Positions 1 to 11,952 of a stretch of 64,000 bases of DNA are shown here, piece by piece. Numbering within the stretch: position 1 is the first letter of the stretch; every line of letters begins with the position of its first letter. Origin of the DNA: Nemertoderma westbladi (taxonomy: Eukaryota > Xenacoelomorpha > Nemertodermatida > Nemertodermatidae); the NCBI GenBank assembly GCA_032718475.1, contig JAUCBJ010004591.1:1-64000 (forward strand). The letters run 5' to 3'. The notes beneath the pieces are model-generated. The model was given only the letters and a program-made list of their open reading frames with translations, ran no database searches and was not told the DNA's origin. The position numbers and the translations under genes were made by a program.

Positions 1-536
1 TATTATGTAACATACTAAGAGACATGGTGTTAATATATTATGTAACATACTAAGAGACATGGTGTTAATATATTATGTAACATACTAAGAGACATGGCGT
101 TAATATATTATGTAACATACTAAGAGACATGGTGTTAATATATTATGTAACATACTAAGAGACATGGTGTTAATATATTATGTAACATACTAAGAGACAT
201 GGCGTTAATATATTATGTAACATACTACGAGACATGGTGTTAATATATTATGTAACATACTAAGAGACATGGTGTTAATATATTATGTAACATACTAAGA
301 GACATGGTGTTAATATATTATGTAACATACTAAGAGACATGGTGTTAATATATTATGTAACATACTAAGAGACATGGCGTTAATATATTATGTAACATAC
401 TAAGAGACATGGTGTTAATATATTATGTAACATACTAAGAGACATGGCGTTAATATATTATGTAACATACTAAGAGACATGGTGTTAATATATTATGTAA
501 CATACTACGAGACATGGTGTTAATATATTATGTAAC
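1..536. repeat. 35-bp tandem satellite
   Basis: About 15 head-to-tail copies of a 35-bp AT-rich unit containing the words TATTATGTAACATACTAAG and GACATGGTGTTAATA. Copies differ at only one or two positions (GGTG versus GGCG, AAGA versus ACGA), so the array is recently homogenised. It starts at or before the window edge. It stops just outside the left arm of the long inverted-repeat element, suggesting that it grew from sequence at the element's outer end. Confidence 0.95.
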
Positions 537-618
537 CTGCCACGGAACCGGGTGTTAATATTATATCAAACATTAACACCAATATTATGAAACATACTAC
601 AACTGGACATGATAGTTT

Positions 619-1832
619 TCTAAACCATTGCCAAATACGTGTTCCCCTTGGGCTAAAATCATGAAACATTCCTAATATATTGTCAATAAGACCCTCTATA
701 TTTTTAATGGTGGCGCTATAAAAGTGGATTAGCAGTTGCCATGTATCCATGTAAACTAGCAAAAAATAACCTTGTGCAATGTTTCATCACTTTACATATA
801 GTTACTACAGTATCAGTTTCAAAAGAAATCCATTTAGGGTCAATTACCTTACATGATCATAACCCAAGACAATTATTTACCGGCGCAGCAAGTCTTTTCT
901 TATTACCATAGCAACGGGAAACATTTTGTAATATGTAGAATATCCGTCAGAAACATGTCATATGTATTTCAGGTGCATTTCAATAGTATGTTATATAGTC
1001 AACATTCATGATCACAAGCGAAGTCATTATTCTATTGTTACCATAGCAACGGGCATATTTTATTATTTATGTATTTCCAATATCGTTTTGGACTATATAA
1101 CATACTGTATTGAAATGCACCTGAAATACATATGACATGTTTCTGATGGATATTCGACATATTTCAAAATGTTTCCCGTGGCGTAATTTTTTTTTTCTAC
1201 TTTTTTTTTGTATTTTATTCGCATTAGAGGTTAATAATTTAAGGATTTTTATTAATTAAAAGTATATGGGGTCTTCTGTAGTTATTCTATTTGACAAAGT
1301 CATGTTTTATGGTCATAGCAACGGGAGTTTCCCTCCTAATACGGGAATAACTGTTGGGTTTCCCAAAATTTTTGAAATAGTGCAGTTCAGTCAAATTTTA
1401 AAATATGGGACATATACCAAATCACTAAAATATATTTGAATTTACTTTATGTTCTTAGCAACGAAAGTTTACAATAGCAACCCGGGGTTTTTTCTTAAGA
1501 ACATTGGGTTTTTCATAGCATTAACATGTTTTTTGCATAGGTTTTATATTAGAGAAGCAAGTTATCTGTAGTGATGGCATGTTTTGCATAACAATGATAA
1601 TTTTTGCATAGCAACGGCTACTTTAGCTTAGCAACGACGTGTTTGCATTGTAACAGCGGTCTTTTCACAACAAAAACATATTTTATACAGTACATAAAGG
1701 TCAGTTTTACAGTGGCAATCAACTATGTTTTTGTTTTTCCATAGCAACGGTAGTTTATCCTTAGCAACGGCGACGTTTGTATAGTAATGACGAGTTTACC
1801 TTAGCAACGGATGGTTTTTACATGGTAAAAAC
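619..1832 (+). mobile_element. Left arm of a long inverted-repeat element
   Basis: This stretch is the reverse complement, with scattered changes and indels, of 4920-6016. The outer edge pairs ACCATTGCCAAATACGTG here with CACGTATTTGGCAATGG at 5994-6011. The inner edge pairs the blocks around 1796-1832 and 4920-4966. The arm is rich in repeated words of the type TAGCAACGG/CCGTTGCTA, and has its own smaller inverted repeat (about 915-1000 against 1085-1180). Arms over 1 kb with many subterminal repeats fit a DNA transposon or foldback element. The superfamily is not clear and no target-site duplication was found. Confidence 0.75.
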
Positions 1833-1849
1833 TTCGAGATATCACTATC

Positions 1850-2200
1850 ACAAGATTATCTGATAGATATTTAGATGTATCTGCACTACAAAAAAATCAT
1901 GAAGAGGCAGACACTCGTATAGTATTGCACTGCCTGAACATTGATGCAGATTCTATAGTGGTATCGTCTAGAGATACAGATGTTCTTGCGTTACTCATAC
2001 TCATAGTCATAGCCCACGACAGTAAAATTTAATGTGCCCAGTTATGGCCTAAGTCAGGGACTTCAAAGAAGCCACGTTATATTCCAGTGCACAAAATTCA
2101 TGAAAGATTATCTAGTGATATCATGAACACATTGCTGGCATTCCACGCTATCACAGGATGTGATAGTGTATCACAACTGTTAGGACATAGCAAGAAGACA
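1850..2200 (+). pseudogene. Decayed PIN/XPG-like domain fragment
   Basis: One reading frame gives NHEEADTRIVLH, then IVVSSRDTDVLALL, an in-frame TAA near 2030, and then RYIPVHKIHERL and LLAFHAITGCDSVSQL. The EADTR, DTDVL and AFHAxTGCD signatures are typical of a PIN/flap-nuclease-like protein family that I know from multicopy, transposon-associated genes of cnidarians and arthropods (recalled, not searched). The stop codon, the missing ends and the lack of an initiator make this a broken copy. It lies between the arms of the long inverted-repeat element and may once have been cargo. Confidence 0.5.
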
Positions 2201-2308
2201 GACTACTCGACTACTACGGCGACCTTCGACAGTCGGAGGTATTGTGTTTTACGCGGGTAGAACATATAAAGTCTATGGAAGCCTACCAGGTGGAGTACAA
2301 CTAACAGA

Positions 2309-2875
2309 ACAACGGTCGATCAACGGTTGTAATCTTCGGCAACCTCGTGGGTTTAGTTTTAATCTGCCGAATTCCTCCACAATCCGAAGATAAACTGGTC
2401 GGAGCGTTATGGATCATACCCTCCGATATAAGAAACCTAATTCTGCGCGATGGGATCATCAAGATTGGCTCGGATATTAAGAGCGACCTACGTAGCGACT
2501 TTATCGGTGCTCTGAAAGATCGCAAATGGAAACTGGATGTCGCCGCCCTAAACAAATTCGTCGATACGCAAGTGTTGCTCGCCTGGATGAGACACGGTAA
2601 CTGTATGCAACCGTTCCGAGACATTAAGAAGAATAAGACTAGCTTAGGGTATCTAGCTGTACTGAACGGCGGTATCGATTTCAAACCCTACCAGTTCCAG
2701 GAATACCATAAACTCTATCTCGGCCATGATGACCTATACGTTTCATCCAGGAAAGACCCGCGTTGGTGCGATGTAGAGCGGGACTGGTCAATGTACTACC
2801 AATGGGAATACCCCAGCGAACAAAACTATATACGTCACCATATGGGGTCGTTGTTAGCGCTTTTAGTAAATTATG
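2309..2875 (+). CDS. Exonuclease-like exon (RNase D/DEDD fold suspected)
   Basis: An open frame of about 190 codons follows a possible acceptor (CTAACAG at 2302-2308). No start codon is needed if it is an internal exon. The order VVIFGNLVGLVLICRI, then an LP-like helix, IIKIGSDIKSDL and FVDTQVLLAW resembles the ExoI/ExoII layout of RNase D/WRN-type 3'-5' exonucleases, with the ExoII Asp in GSDIKSD and another Asp in VDTQ. The first DxE motif is not seen, so the domain is partial or divergent. Its GC content is clearly higher than the flanks, as expected of coding sequence. It lies inside the long inverted-repeat element. The fold assignment comes from pattern only and the function is unproven. 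Confidence 0.4.
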
Positions 2876-3965
2876 TTCTTTCACTCTCAATTTTCATATA
2901 TTTTGGCTCTTTTCTGTTACGTAATAAACCATGCAAAAATGAAGGCAAGATGTCCGGTCTGATACAATAAACGGGATTGCGCTAGTGTACCTGTCAACAA
3001 GGGCCGCTCACTGTATCTGTTTATTCACCCTTTTTCCCTTCGATGCATTGATTTGCTCTATATTTCACTTAGTTCAATACGGTATTTGATTATCTATTGT
3101 ATTTGACTGAGATACTATACCGGGAGGGTGTGACAACACAGTATAACAAGCAAATGACTGACTAATTAATTCTGTAAGAACTCAAGTCTGGTGATTGTGT
3201 TTCCCTTGAAACGTATAGTGACAAGTCTTTGGGTCTAATTATATTGATATCGCTACAGTATTCAATTTGTGACAACTCTCAATCGTGATGTAATTAATAA
3301 TAAGAGCTTTGCTTATATTAAAGGTCTGAAATATCGCCATATATTAATTATTTAGTAAGTCAGAGATATGACAACACACAAATCTGATACAATTGTCCAG
3401 ATTATCACTGATACTTAGTTACAGCAACCCACCTGTTGTAGCGCGTGTAAAACCTCCTTGATTACGTAATATCGGCGATATATTAAGCAAATAATAAAGA
3501 TAAATTGAATAAACCAGTAGAATATACAATGTGGCGATGAATAATTATAATTCAATTATTAACTCTTTAAGTTTAGACCTTAGGCCTGTAATAACCACCA
3601 GTCAATTAAACTTGACCGGGGACCAAAGCCTCTGCATGGGCAGTGCGACTTCTTCTGTCAAACAATAACAAAAAGAGAGTAAAAACAATCATAGCACAAT
3701 CGCACTTATATACTAGCTTTATCATCAAGGAGCATAGCCAATAAGCACCACGTATTCCATTTGAGGCTTAGTAGGCCATACAACAGAAATTAGATCGAAT
3801 ATAGGTGTAATAGCACTAGATGGCGTAAGAACCTTTACTAACGAATAATTTTGTAAGAAACAAATCAATATGATACCGTAACTGGTCCTTTATCACTAAA
3901 TACAGTATTTTGGGTAAATTGGTAAAATAAGTAATTTTAAAGGCAGGATTTTATGCCTGCAGCAA
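2876..3965. other. AT-rich stretch without recognisable gene
   Basis: No convincing ORF, tandem repeat or RNA gene is seen. It separates two GC-richer coding-like blocks inside the inverted-repeat element and could be an intron. A plausible acceptor (TTTTATGCCTGCAG) closes it, but no clear donor was found at its left end. Confidence 0.4.
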
Positions 3966-4366
3966 CAGTCGTTCACTGTCGGGACCTTCTTCTGTCGAGC
4001 GTTGAAAGCCTTAATCCGGATACAACCCCGAACGTTCGACAAATGCAGCTTGAAACAGGTTGCTGATCACGCCTTCCAAGCAGTTATAGACATCACGCCG
4101 GGAGAAACCCAGTCAAATAAACCCCAGGAGGTATGGGATAAATATGGGCTGAGAAATATCCAAACCATGGACCAACGCCTCGCACCCAAATGCCCGGAAC
4201 CGATGTTGGATGAGGAGTTTATGGCGGAGATAGAGTTACTCGGTGAGCCTGCAGCGGATCCATTCGAGGTACCATCGGCTAAGCGAATATTCATCTCCGA
4301 GGGAAACGCCAGCGACGGGTTTCATAGCCCGGCCAGATCCACCAACAACTTACTGTTACTATGCAC
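3966..4366 (+). CDS. Unrecognised coding-like exon
   Basis: After the acceptor-like TGCCTGCAG there is a GC-rich frame of about 130 codons with coding-type composition, including the words KALIRIQPRTFDKCSL, VWDKYGLRNIQ and MLDEEFMAEIELLGEP. I recognise no domain. It may be a downstream exon of the exonuclease-like block at 2309-2875, since the strand and composition agree. The frame runs into the first target-site duplication of the retroposon copy at 4380, so its end is interrupted by that insertion. Confidence 0.35.
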
Positions 4367-4864
4367 TAAACTCATTGTTTGAGTCATTGTCATAACTACC
4401 TGGGATCATGGATCCGGAAGTCGGTGAGGACCTTCGAATACGTAAGGGAAAGGAATGGGAAGCCTTGAATAGGCTTTCCAGGATTTGGAAGTCACATAGA
4501 ATTCATCGGAATCTTAAGGTCCGATTATTTAGAGCAGCAGTAGTTCCAGTACTCCTCTATGGGAGTCCATGCTGGGCTCTAACTGCTGAGGACACCAAAT
4601 CTCTGGATGGCGCATTCATAAGAATGCTACGCCGGGTTCACTGTGTCAAGTACAATGCACACATCTCCAACCAGACACTATATAACATTGGAGGTATCTC
4701 ATTGGTACCCCCAAGCTTGACACTAGAACAAAGCCGCCTCTGCTTTGCAAGAGCCGCCTCCGCCTCAGCTTTGTGGCGGCGCAATTTTGTCAACAAGCCA
4801 TCACAGCATTCTTAAAAATGCAGCTGCAGTACAGCATGCCGATCCTAGTAGTAAACTCATTGTT
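4367..4864 (+). mobile_element. 5'-truncated non-LTR retroposon copy with TSD
   Basis: Bases from about 4400 to 4851 match the 3' end of the full-length element at 39289-43043. They include the coding words LRIRKGK, FRAAVVPVLLYGSPCWAL and SLVPPSLTLEQ, and the 3' tail ending CCGATCCTAGTAG. The copy lacks everything upstream of the last 190 or so codons, and about 150 bp are missing internally after LCFA before LWRRNFV. The 13-bp direct repeat TAAACTCATTGTT flanks it at 4367-4379 and 4852-4864. This is a dead-on-arrival L1-style insertion. Confidence 0.85.
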
Positions 4865-4919
4865 GCTTTAGAAAACTCGTCACAGGTGGTGTTACTACTT
4901 GGAATCCCTTGAAAACTAG

Positions 4920-6016
4920 TTGTTACCATGTAAAAACAATCCATTGCTAAGGTAAACTCATCATTACTATACAAAAGTCGCCTTTGCTAAGGATAAACTT
5001 ACCGTTGCTATGGAAAAAACAAAAACATAGTTGATTGCCACTGTAAAACTCACCTTTTATGTACTGTATAAAATATGTTTTTGTTGTGAAAAGACTGCTG
5101 TTACAATGCAAACACGTCGTTGCTAAGCTAAAGTAGTCGTTGCTATGCAAAAATTATCATTGTTATGCAAAACATGCCATCACTACAGATAACTTGCTTC
5201 TCTTATATAAAAGAAACCTATACAAAATCATGTTAATGCTTTGAAAAACCCAATGTTCTTATGAAAAACCCCCGGTCGCTATGGTAAACTTTCGTTGCTA
5301 AGAGCATAAAGTAAATTCAAATATATTTTAGTGATTTGGTATACGACCCATATTTTAAAATTTGACTGAACTGCACTGCACTATTTAAAAAATTTTGAGA
5401 AACCCAACAGTTATTCCCGTATTAGGAGGAAAACTCCCGTTGCTATGAGCCATAATACATGACTTTGTCAAATAAATAACTACAGAAGACCCCATATACT
5501 TTTAATTATCAACAATCCTTGAATTATTAACCTCTAAGCCGAATAAAATACCAAAACAATATTGGAAATACATAAATAATAAAATATGCCAGTTGCTATG
5601 GTAACAATAAAATAATGACTTCGCTTGTGATCATGAATGTTGACTATATAACATATTGATATGCATCTGAAATACATATGACATGTTTCTGACGGATATT
5701 CTACATATTACAAAATGTTTCCCGTTGCTATGGTAATAAGAAAAGACCTGCTGCGTCGGTAAATAATTGTCTTGGGTTATGAACATGTAAGGTAATTGAC
5801 CCTAAATGGATTTCTTTTGAAACTGATAGTAACTATAATGTAAAGTGATGAAACATTGCACAAGGTTCATTTTTGCTAGTTTCCATGGATACATGGCAAC
5901 TGCTAATCCATTTTTATGGCGCCACCATTAAAAATATAGAGGGTCTTATTGACAATATATTTGGAATGTTTCATGATTTTATCCCAAGGGGAACACGTAT
6001 TTGGCAATGGTTTATA
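4920..6016 (-). mobile_element. Right arm of the long inverted-repeat element
   Basis: Reverse complement of 619-1832, somewhat shorter because of indels. The same CCGTTGCTA-type words recur along it. Together the arms enclose about 3.1 kb of coding-like fragments. No transposase was recognised between the arms, so the element is non-autonomous or decayed. Confidence 0.75.
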
Positions 6017-7351
6017 AATCTATTGATATTTGCCGAAATTTACCTAAATTTGCAGTAAAAACGACATTTGAAGCGTATTTCGAACAGTGGCCATGGTAAC
6101 TGGGTTCTAAAATGTACCTCAATGAATTCTCTGATGCCGGTTTAGGGGGGGTAGGTCAAGGTTAGAATTCTGTAGAGTCAATAGAAAGTGGTGTTTTGCA
6201 AATGACCTCATGTTGCCATGGTGAAACGGGACCCAAAAATTCACAATTGAGCTTGGCATCAGACGGATTCGGAATCAGCACAGTCGATTTAGCTTAAAAC
6301 CGTTGGATGCCAGCCATTACCCAAATTTTCCTTCGCCATCATTATTTTGGCAAAAAGGAACCAGACTGTTAATAGTTAGTTATTCGTTACAGTAGTTATT
6401 CATTCCAGATCTTGGGGTAAAATTCCCACTTTTAGCAGAAGCAGGTTGGTTATATAGTTAAATAAATCATTGAAGACTGCTTGATTTGTTACTGTCATGA
6501 AATCGTTGAAGTGGGCATCTCAACCTGTAGACGTGTATCCCGTTCTTGAATATGGCGAGACTTCGGAAAAGATACAGCTCCAGAGTTTGGTTGTAATAGT
6601 GCTTTCACACGGACTTGAACTGTATTCTCGTTCTGGATGAGCTGAAACAACTCAATCTGTTCTTCAAGACTGCGTTTAGATGATGACTGTGTACTGTGTG
6701 TGTAGTCCTTTCTGGAAACCTTTAGCCACATTGGTTTTGCGTGGTCCACACTTCCTCTGTGTGTGATTGTCGTCATTATTGGGTAGATGGCATGACATTT
6801 GATAAATCAACCAATCACGTTTTGAGGCTATCCATTGGAATCTGAGAAATTAAAAATCTACCTACACAGGTCTAAAGTACACCAGAGACAGTGCAGTGGT
6901 AAGTCACTGCTGATGAAATCAACGCACAAACATTGGGAATCCCAGTATATATCCTCTAGCATAGTGACTCATGAAACATAGCATAGTGGCTTAAATTGTA
7001 TCCTAAATACAATATAATTTAATTAAATGGTAACAAAAAAAACTCTGTAAGGATTTGCCCCTCACCTGACGCTGCGCCTTCTGGCTACGTGAACTACGAA
7101 GCCACTGCAACTAACTGCACTATATGGTCCTGCAGTTAACAAAGTGATCGTTGTTGGCTGCTGTATCTCGGTACTTTATCTCCTTGTAAATAAATCAGAT
7201 TTTTTTTATATGTGACTCTTTATATCACGCCGGGAGTTAAGAACAACCGCAGATCGTGAAAGTCTATCTTATCTACTGTAGATAGATTGATTGAAGGTCA
7301 TTTTAATTTAGAAGGTTAATTATTAATTTAGGACTATTATATGTCGTCTAG
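6017..7351. other. Intergenic or intronic stretch upstream of the PPME1 exon
   Basis: There is no feature I can support. A 93-codon minus-strand frame (6495-6776) has moderate coding character but no recognisable domain or clear splice sites. Earlier PPME1 exons, which would carry the catalytic Ser and Asp, were looked for here and not found. They probably lie upstream of the window. Confidence 0.4.
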
Positions 7352-7516
7352 GTAGTGCAATGGCTGCGCTATCGAGTATGCGCTGCGTAATCCAGAGCCG
7401 TCCATCGAGTTTTCCGTCACTTAGCAACGCGATAGAGTGGGCGGTGCGACAGGGTCACGTTCGGAATGTGGAGGCTGCCAGAGTCTCTATGCCGGGCCAG
7501 CTGAAACGGAGGGAAG
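7352..7516 (+). CDS. PPME1: PPME1 exon (penultimate in this locus)
   Basis: Protein phosphatase methylesterase 1 demethylates the C-terminal leucine of the PP2A catalytic subunit. This 165-bp exon is bounded by an acceptor AG at 7350-7351 and a donor GTAAGT at 7517, and is phase 1 at both ends. The translation reads GSAMAALSSM, then FPSLSNAIEWAVRQGHVRN and VEAARVSMPGQLK, co-linear with the human segment around AMDALNSMQ and SLENAIEW. This is the lid/insertion region of the alpha/beta-hydrolase fold, between the catalytic Asp and His. The next exon is 8.4 kb downstream and joins in frame (split Glu codon). Upstream exons are not visible. Confidence 0.9.
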
Positions 7517-10165
7517 GTAAGTTAGACTAGGTGTAGTATTTTATAAACGCAACTCTATAATATCCGCGGCGCATAATTAGGCCTAACATTTTAAAAACAC
7601 GATATTTATCAGTACCCAGCTCCACACAATATGTAAATTATGGAGGGAGACTTTTGTTAATATTAGGTTGGAGTTAGGTGGAGGTAGCTTTATTATAATT
7701 ATATGATATTTGACGTTATAAATGGATAAATACAAGCTACAACTCTATTCTAACTGGAATAGTAATTTAGCAACACGTTTGCATAAAATACGTTCGGGGC
7801 AACTTCCCGTTGTAGTTGAGGGCTGTTACCTCGGTTACAAAACAAAAGGAATTCACAAAATATCATCGGAATATCCAGACATTTTTTACTCACTCTCTCT
7901 TTTTAAGCAAGTTGCAATAAATAAAAACTATCATGTAACCCTAACAAATTATAAAATAGATTTAGCGGAATATCGGACATTATTTCCATTGACCCGAAAC
8001 CCGTGAATGGCCTTTCCTGATGCACTAATCATAACCAAAATACTAAACCACATTATATCCCTATGCCGATATAAGTGAATTTATTTATATACTTATACAT
8101 ATATTATTAATTTATTATACTAATGAAAAATACCTTAAAATTGGGTAAATTCACGTAGAAAAAACAGAATCTGGTGTAATTAAAATATTCATACCATTTA
8201 AATTTTAAACAATATGAGATTTATTTTCTTATTTTTTATCTTACTATATATAGTGTTTTTATTGTAAACTTGAGTTAAACTATTGTTTAACTTGTGACCA
8301 CCAGGTTGCTAGTCTAGCGCTCCAACCCACTGCTCATAAAAGGTAGTCTTGAAAATAATCGCGATATCTTGTAATTCCTCAATTTAAGTGCTCTAGGCCT
8401 CTCATCTTCCAACTCTAAGTAGCCCATGTGCTTAACAACCCCAACTGGAACCGTATTATCCGCTCGCTACAATAAATATGTCATTGTAAAAATTCGGTTT
8501 TAACACTTAAAACTGGTAGAAACACATATTTGTGTTTTCAGAATACAATCTTGACTTGGTTATGTATATATTTCGTTGTTGTATTGACTTGGTAAAAACA
8601 CAAATGTGTTTACACTTTGATGTCACGAGCTGGTCTAACCATTTTAGAAACTAAGTTTCGAGTTGGTACAAATTTGTGTTTTAGTAAGAATTGTCTGACT
8701 TGGTGAGATGTTTTTTTACGAGTTTTATCCCACTTGGTCAGCGTTTTTCTTTGGATATTATAATTATTTAGACGTTCATATACAAAAATCTTTCTATTAA
8801 AATAAGGAGTTTTTATTTGTATTGAATTATTATACATTAAATACAAGATAAACAGTTAAACATTTAAGACAGACAGTTAGACAAACAGTTTTAATCAGTT
8901 AGTTAAACAGTTAATCAGAGTCAGAGTTAATGTGGCTATCATCTGTCCCAAAGTAACTATTTATTAACTTAGGCTTAGGAATAAAAGTAGCCATTTTATT
9001 TAAACTCCTTAATTATTTCATGAGCAAGGTGCGAAAAATTAATAAACGAGACAGGAGTTAACGGCTATTTTTCTTAATATAATAAATAAGAACTATAAAT
9101 AAATAATTTACTCAGATATTTAATAATCGATAGTGTAGTAAATAGATATGTAAAAGCATCTCAAATATCTCGGTTATCACTCATTAATTTGTTTGTTTTG
9201 GTTATCGTTTCGTTAACAATCTTCTCCAATTTTTCATTCCTTGCGATAAATCCATTAAACATTAAAACTTGAATAAAATGATTAAATATAAATGATAAAT
9301 GATTAAAACTTATAATAAATAATTAATAATAAATTAAAATAATAAATTATAATAAATAAATTATTCCTAAATAAATAATTTGTATTCCTACAAAGTCGTA
9401 ACAAAAGTAAATGAAGACGCTGACCAGTTGAAGTGTTAATTAATATTTAAATAGAAAGTCTGTATTTCAGACTTTCTGTTCATATAGCCGTAGTCGTAAT
9501 CAACTTAGATTTATGTTATAATGAAATGATAGCAGATCTATAACTATAATGATTGATGCTTTTATTTTATCATTAAAATAATTCTAACCCGTACGGGGTT
9601 TTGTAACTATTTGCAACTTAACGGGTTCTCATACCATAATGATTATGTTAGGGACCAGTTAGTCACTGCGACGTGTCTACAAAGTCTCTAACTAAGTAAG
9701 GCGCCGTGCACAAATGATGTCACGCTTTTTTTGACGATTTTCGAACCCCCCCCCCCCCCCCCCCCCCTCCCTGAACGTCACGTCACAAAAATACCCATTA
9801 TAGTTAATAAATGTTAAATTTGAAATTAGTATGTTATTAATACGAAATGTTAATACTTAATTAATTAATCTGTACACAATGACCTATAAACAAGGAAGAC
9901 ATCCCACATATTCACTCCCATGGGAATGACGACATCGATCACCGGAAGTGCACCAGGTTCTACTATTGTGCCACTTCCTGTGTCTAACTCTACCTCGTCC
10001 TTATCTACCCAGTCAATGTGGTATTCTTCATCTTTATCGCCACTTAGAATTATTAATACTTCATCACCTCGATTCGCGAATACTTAAATAGATTTCACTT
10101 TGGCTGTTGATGTTGGTGTTATGTATTTTATTTCTTCACCAAAGTGCTATTGTGACGTCACAAGT
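7517..10165. other. PPME1 intron, 5' part: AT-rich with dispersed repeats
   Basis: No gene is recognised. The sequence around 7935-8003 (CATGTAACCCTAAC ... TTTAGCGGAAT ... GACATTATT) recurs in diverged form at about 61785-61855, so it is a dispersed repeat. A frame at 7722-8006 overlaps this repeat and is not treated as a gene. 9748-9767 is a poly-C run. Confidence 0.5.
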
Positions 10166-10919
10166 ATAGCTACCCCCTCCTCCATTCGACCGCGTGACAT
10201 CATCTGTGCACGGCCCCTAACTAAGTGTGCACACCCCCCCCCCCCCTCTCCATTCGACCGCGTGACATCATCTGTGCACGGCCCCTAACTAAGTGTGCAC
10301 ACCCCCCCCCCCCCCTCTCCATTCGACCGCGTGACATCATCTGTGCACGGCCCCTAACTAAGTGTGCACACCCCCCCCCCTCTCCATTCGACCGCGTGAC
10401 ATCATATGTGCACGGCCCCTAACTAAGTGTGCACACCCCCCCCCCCCCCCTCTCCATTCGACCGCGTGACATCATCTGTGCACGGCCCCTAACTAAGTGT
10501 GCATACCCCCCCCCCCCCCCCCCTCTCCATTCGACCGCGTGACATCATCTGTGCACGGCCCCTAACTAAGTGTGCACACCCCCCACCCCCCCCCTCTCCA
10601 TTCGACCGCGTGACATCATCTGTGCACGGCCCCTAACTAAGTGTGCACACCCCCCCCCCCCCTCTCCATTCGACCGCGTGACATCATCTGTGCACGGCCC
10701 CTAACTAAGTGTGCACCCCCCCTCTCCATTCGACCGCGTGACATCATCTGTGCACGGCCCCTAACTAAGTGTGCACACCCCCCCCCCCCCCCTCTCCATT
10801 CGACCGCGTGACATCATCTGTGCACGGCCCCTAACTAAGTGTGCACACCCCCCCCCCCCCCCCCCTCTCCATTCGACCGCGTGACATCATCTGTGCACGG
10901 CCCCTAACTAAGTGTGCAT
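9690..10919. repeat. Poly-C minisatellite built on a TIR-like sequence
   Basis: Eleven copies (10166-10919) of a 60-73 bp unit: ATTCGACCGCGTGACATCAT, CTGTGCACGGCCCCTAACTA, AGTGTGCAC, then a run of C of variable length. At about 9700-9724 the core is present once in the opposite orientation (GCCGTGCACAAATGATGTCA), followed by its own C run. One inverted copy against a row of direct copies looks like a non-autonomous DNA element whose right terminus has been amplified in tandem. It lies in the PPME1 intron, 1 kb from the 3' end of the TPRA1 gene. Confidence 0.85.
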
Positions 10920-11952
10920 TGTAATTGCGTTTACTAGGGGTTCATTATGGGTCTACTGCATATGCTAGATATTAAGTGCGATAATTTATGCAAAATCGAA
11001 AATTACGACCCTTAAACGCAATAACGAAACGTGTGATTCTTTTTACTCAACAGTATAGGGGGGTGAGGGGAAGCAAAGTAAGAAATTATGCGAATAAAAT
11101 AAATACAGCACAGGTTGTGATACACAAATAAAAAATAAATTAGCTCAACTTCAACCCTACTTTACTGTAAACAATGTAAAATCCTAATTAAATATTATAA
11201 AAATTACATAATTTTTAATTATATATAGGGAATTCTGAAATACTTTGATTCGCTATATATTCCATTAACTAAATATATAAATAATTATTAATAATACATA
11301 AATATGAATAACTATTTATGGACCGCGAGGCGGTCAAGTATTTTTATTTCTTGTAAAAATTAAGAGAATAATGTAATTTTGAATTTCCTTACATTATTTA
11401 TTACTTATAAAGTTTATAAAGTTATAGGTATATAATACGTTGTGAGGGCATCGCGCATACAATGTGGGAAGTCACGATAGGAGGAACATACGATACGAAT
11501 GTGAGTTTAAGAAAATCTGAAACGATATGAAATTTGAAAAAGTTTCGTATTTTTTTCGTATCGTATTTTTTTCTAGGTTTTTTTTAGATGATTATATTTA
11601 CTTAAAACCAAACTAATGGTTACCATTACCACCTACTGGCTACTAGAGACACTACTGCACTATTGCCAATCTCTCATAGTTTTGTATTTACAGTATTAAC
11701 CCAACGGCACACATCGAAAAAAGCAAATTATTTGAGGATATTTTAGTGAGATTTTTCTACTCGTGTAGATTTGATTCTTTGTAGTTGTATTACTATCTAT
11801 ATATAATATTGATAATATTTATTTAGTTTATTTTATTATATAATAATACAGTAATCATTCATTCCACATATATCATGTTTGTCTTGTAAGTTGTAATTTA
11901 TCTTTGAATTAAATTTGAGCCACAGATAGTTATTATAAATGTAATTCGGATT
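10920..11952. other. AT-rich intronic stretch, 3' flank of TPRA1
   Basis: No ORF or clear repeat. Minus-strand AATAAA words, seen as TTTATT on the plus strand around 11818-11835, are reasonable polyadenylation signals for the TPRA1 gene that ends at 11953. Confidence 0.4.

Noticed and set aside
1-536. CRISPR-like regular repeat at the window start
   Set aside because: The 35-bp units abut with no unique spacers and the genome is animal. It is an ordinary satellite.
7722-8006. 94-codon frame in the PPME1 intron
   Set aside because: Its 3' part is a dispersed repeat also found near 61.8 kb, composition is AT-driven and no domain is recognised.
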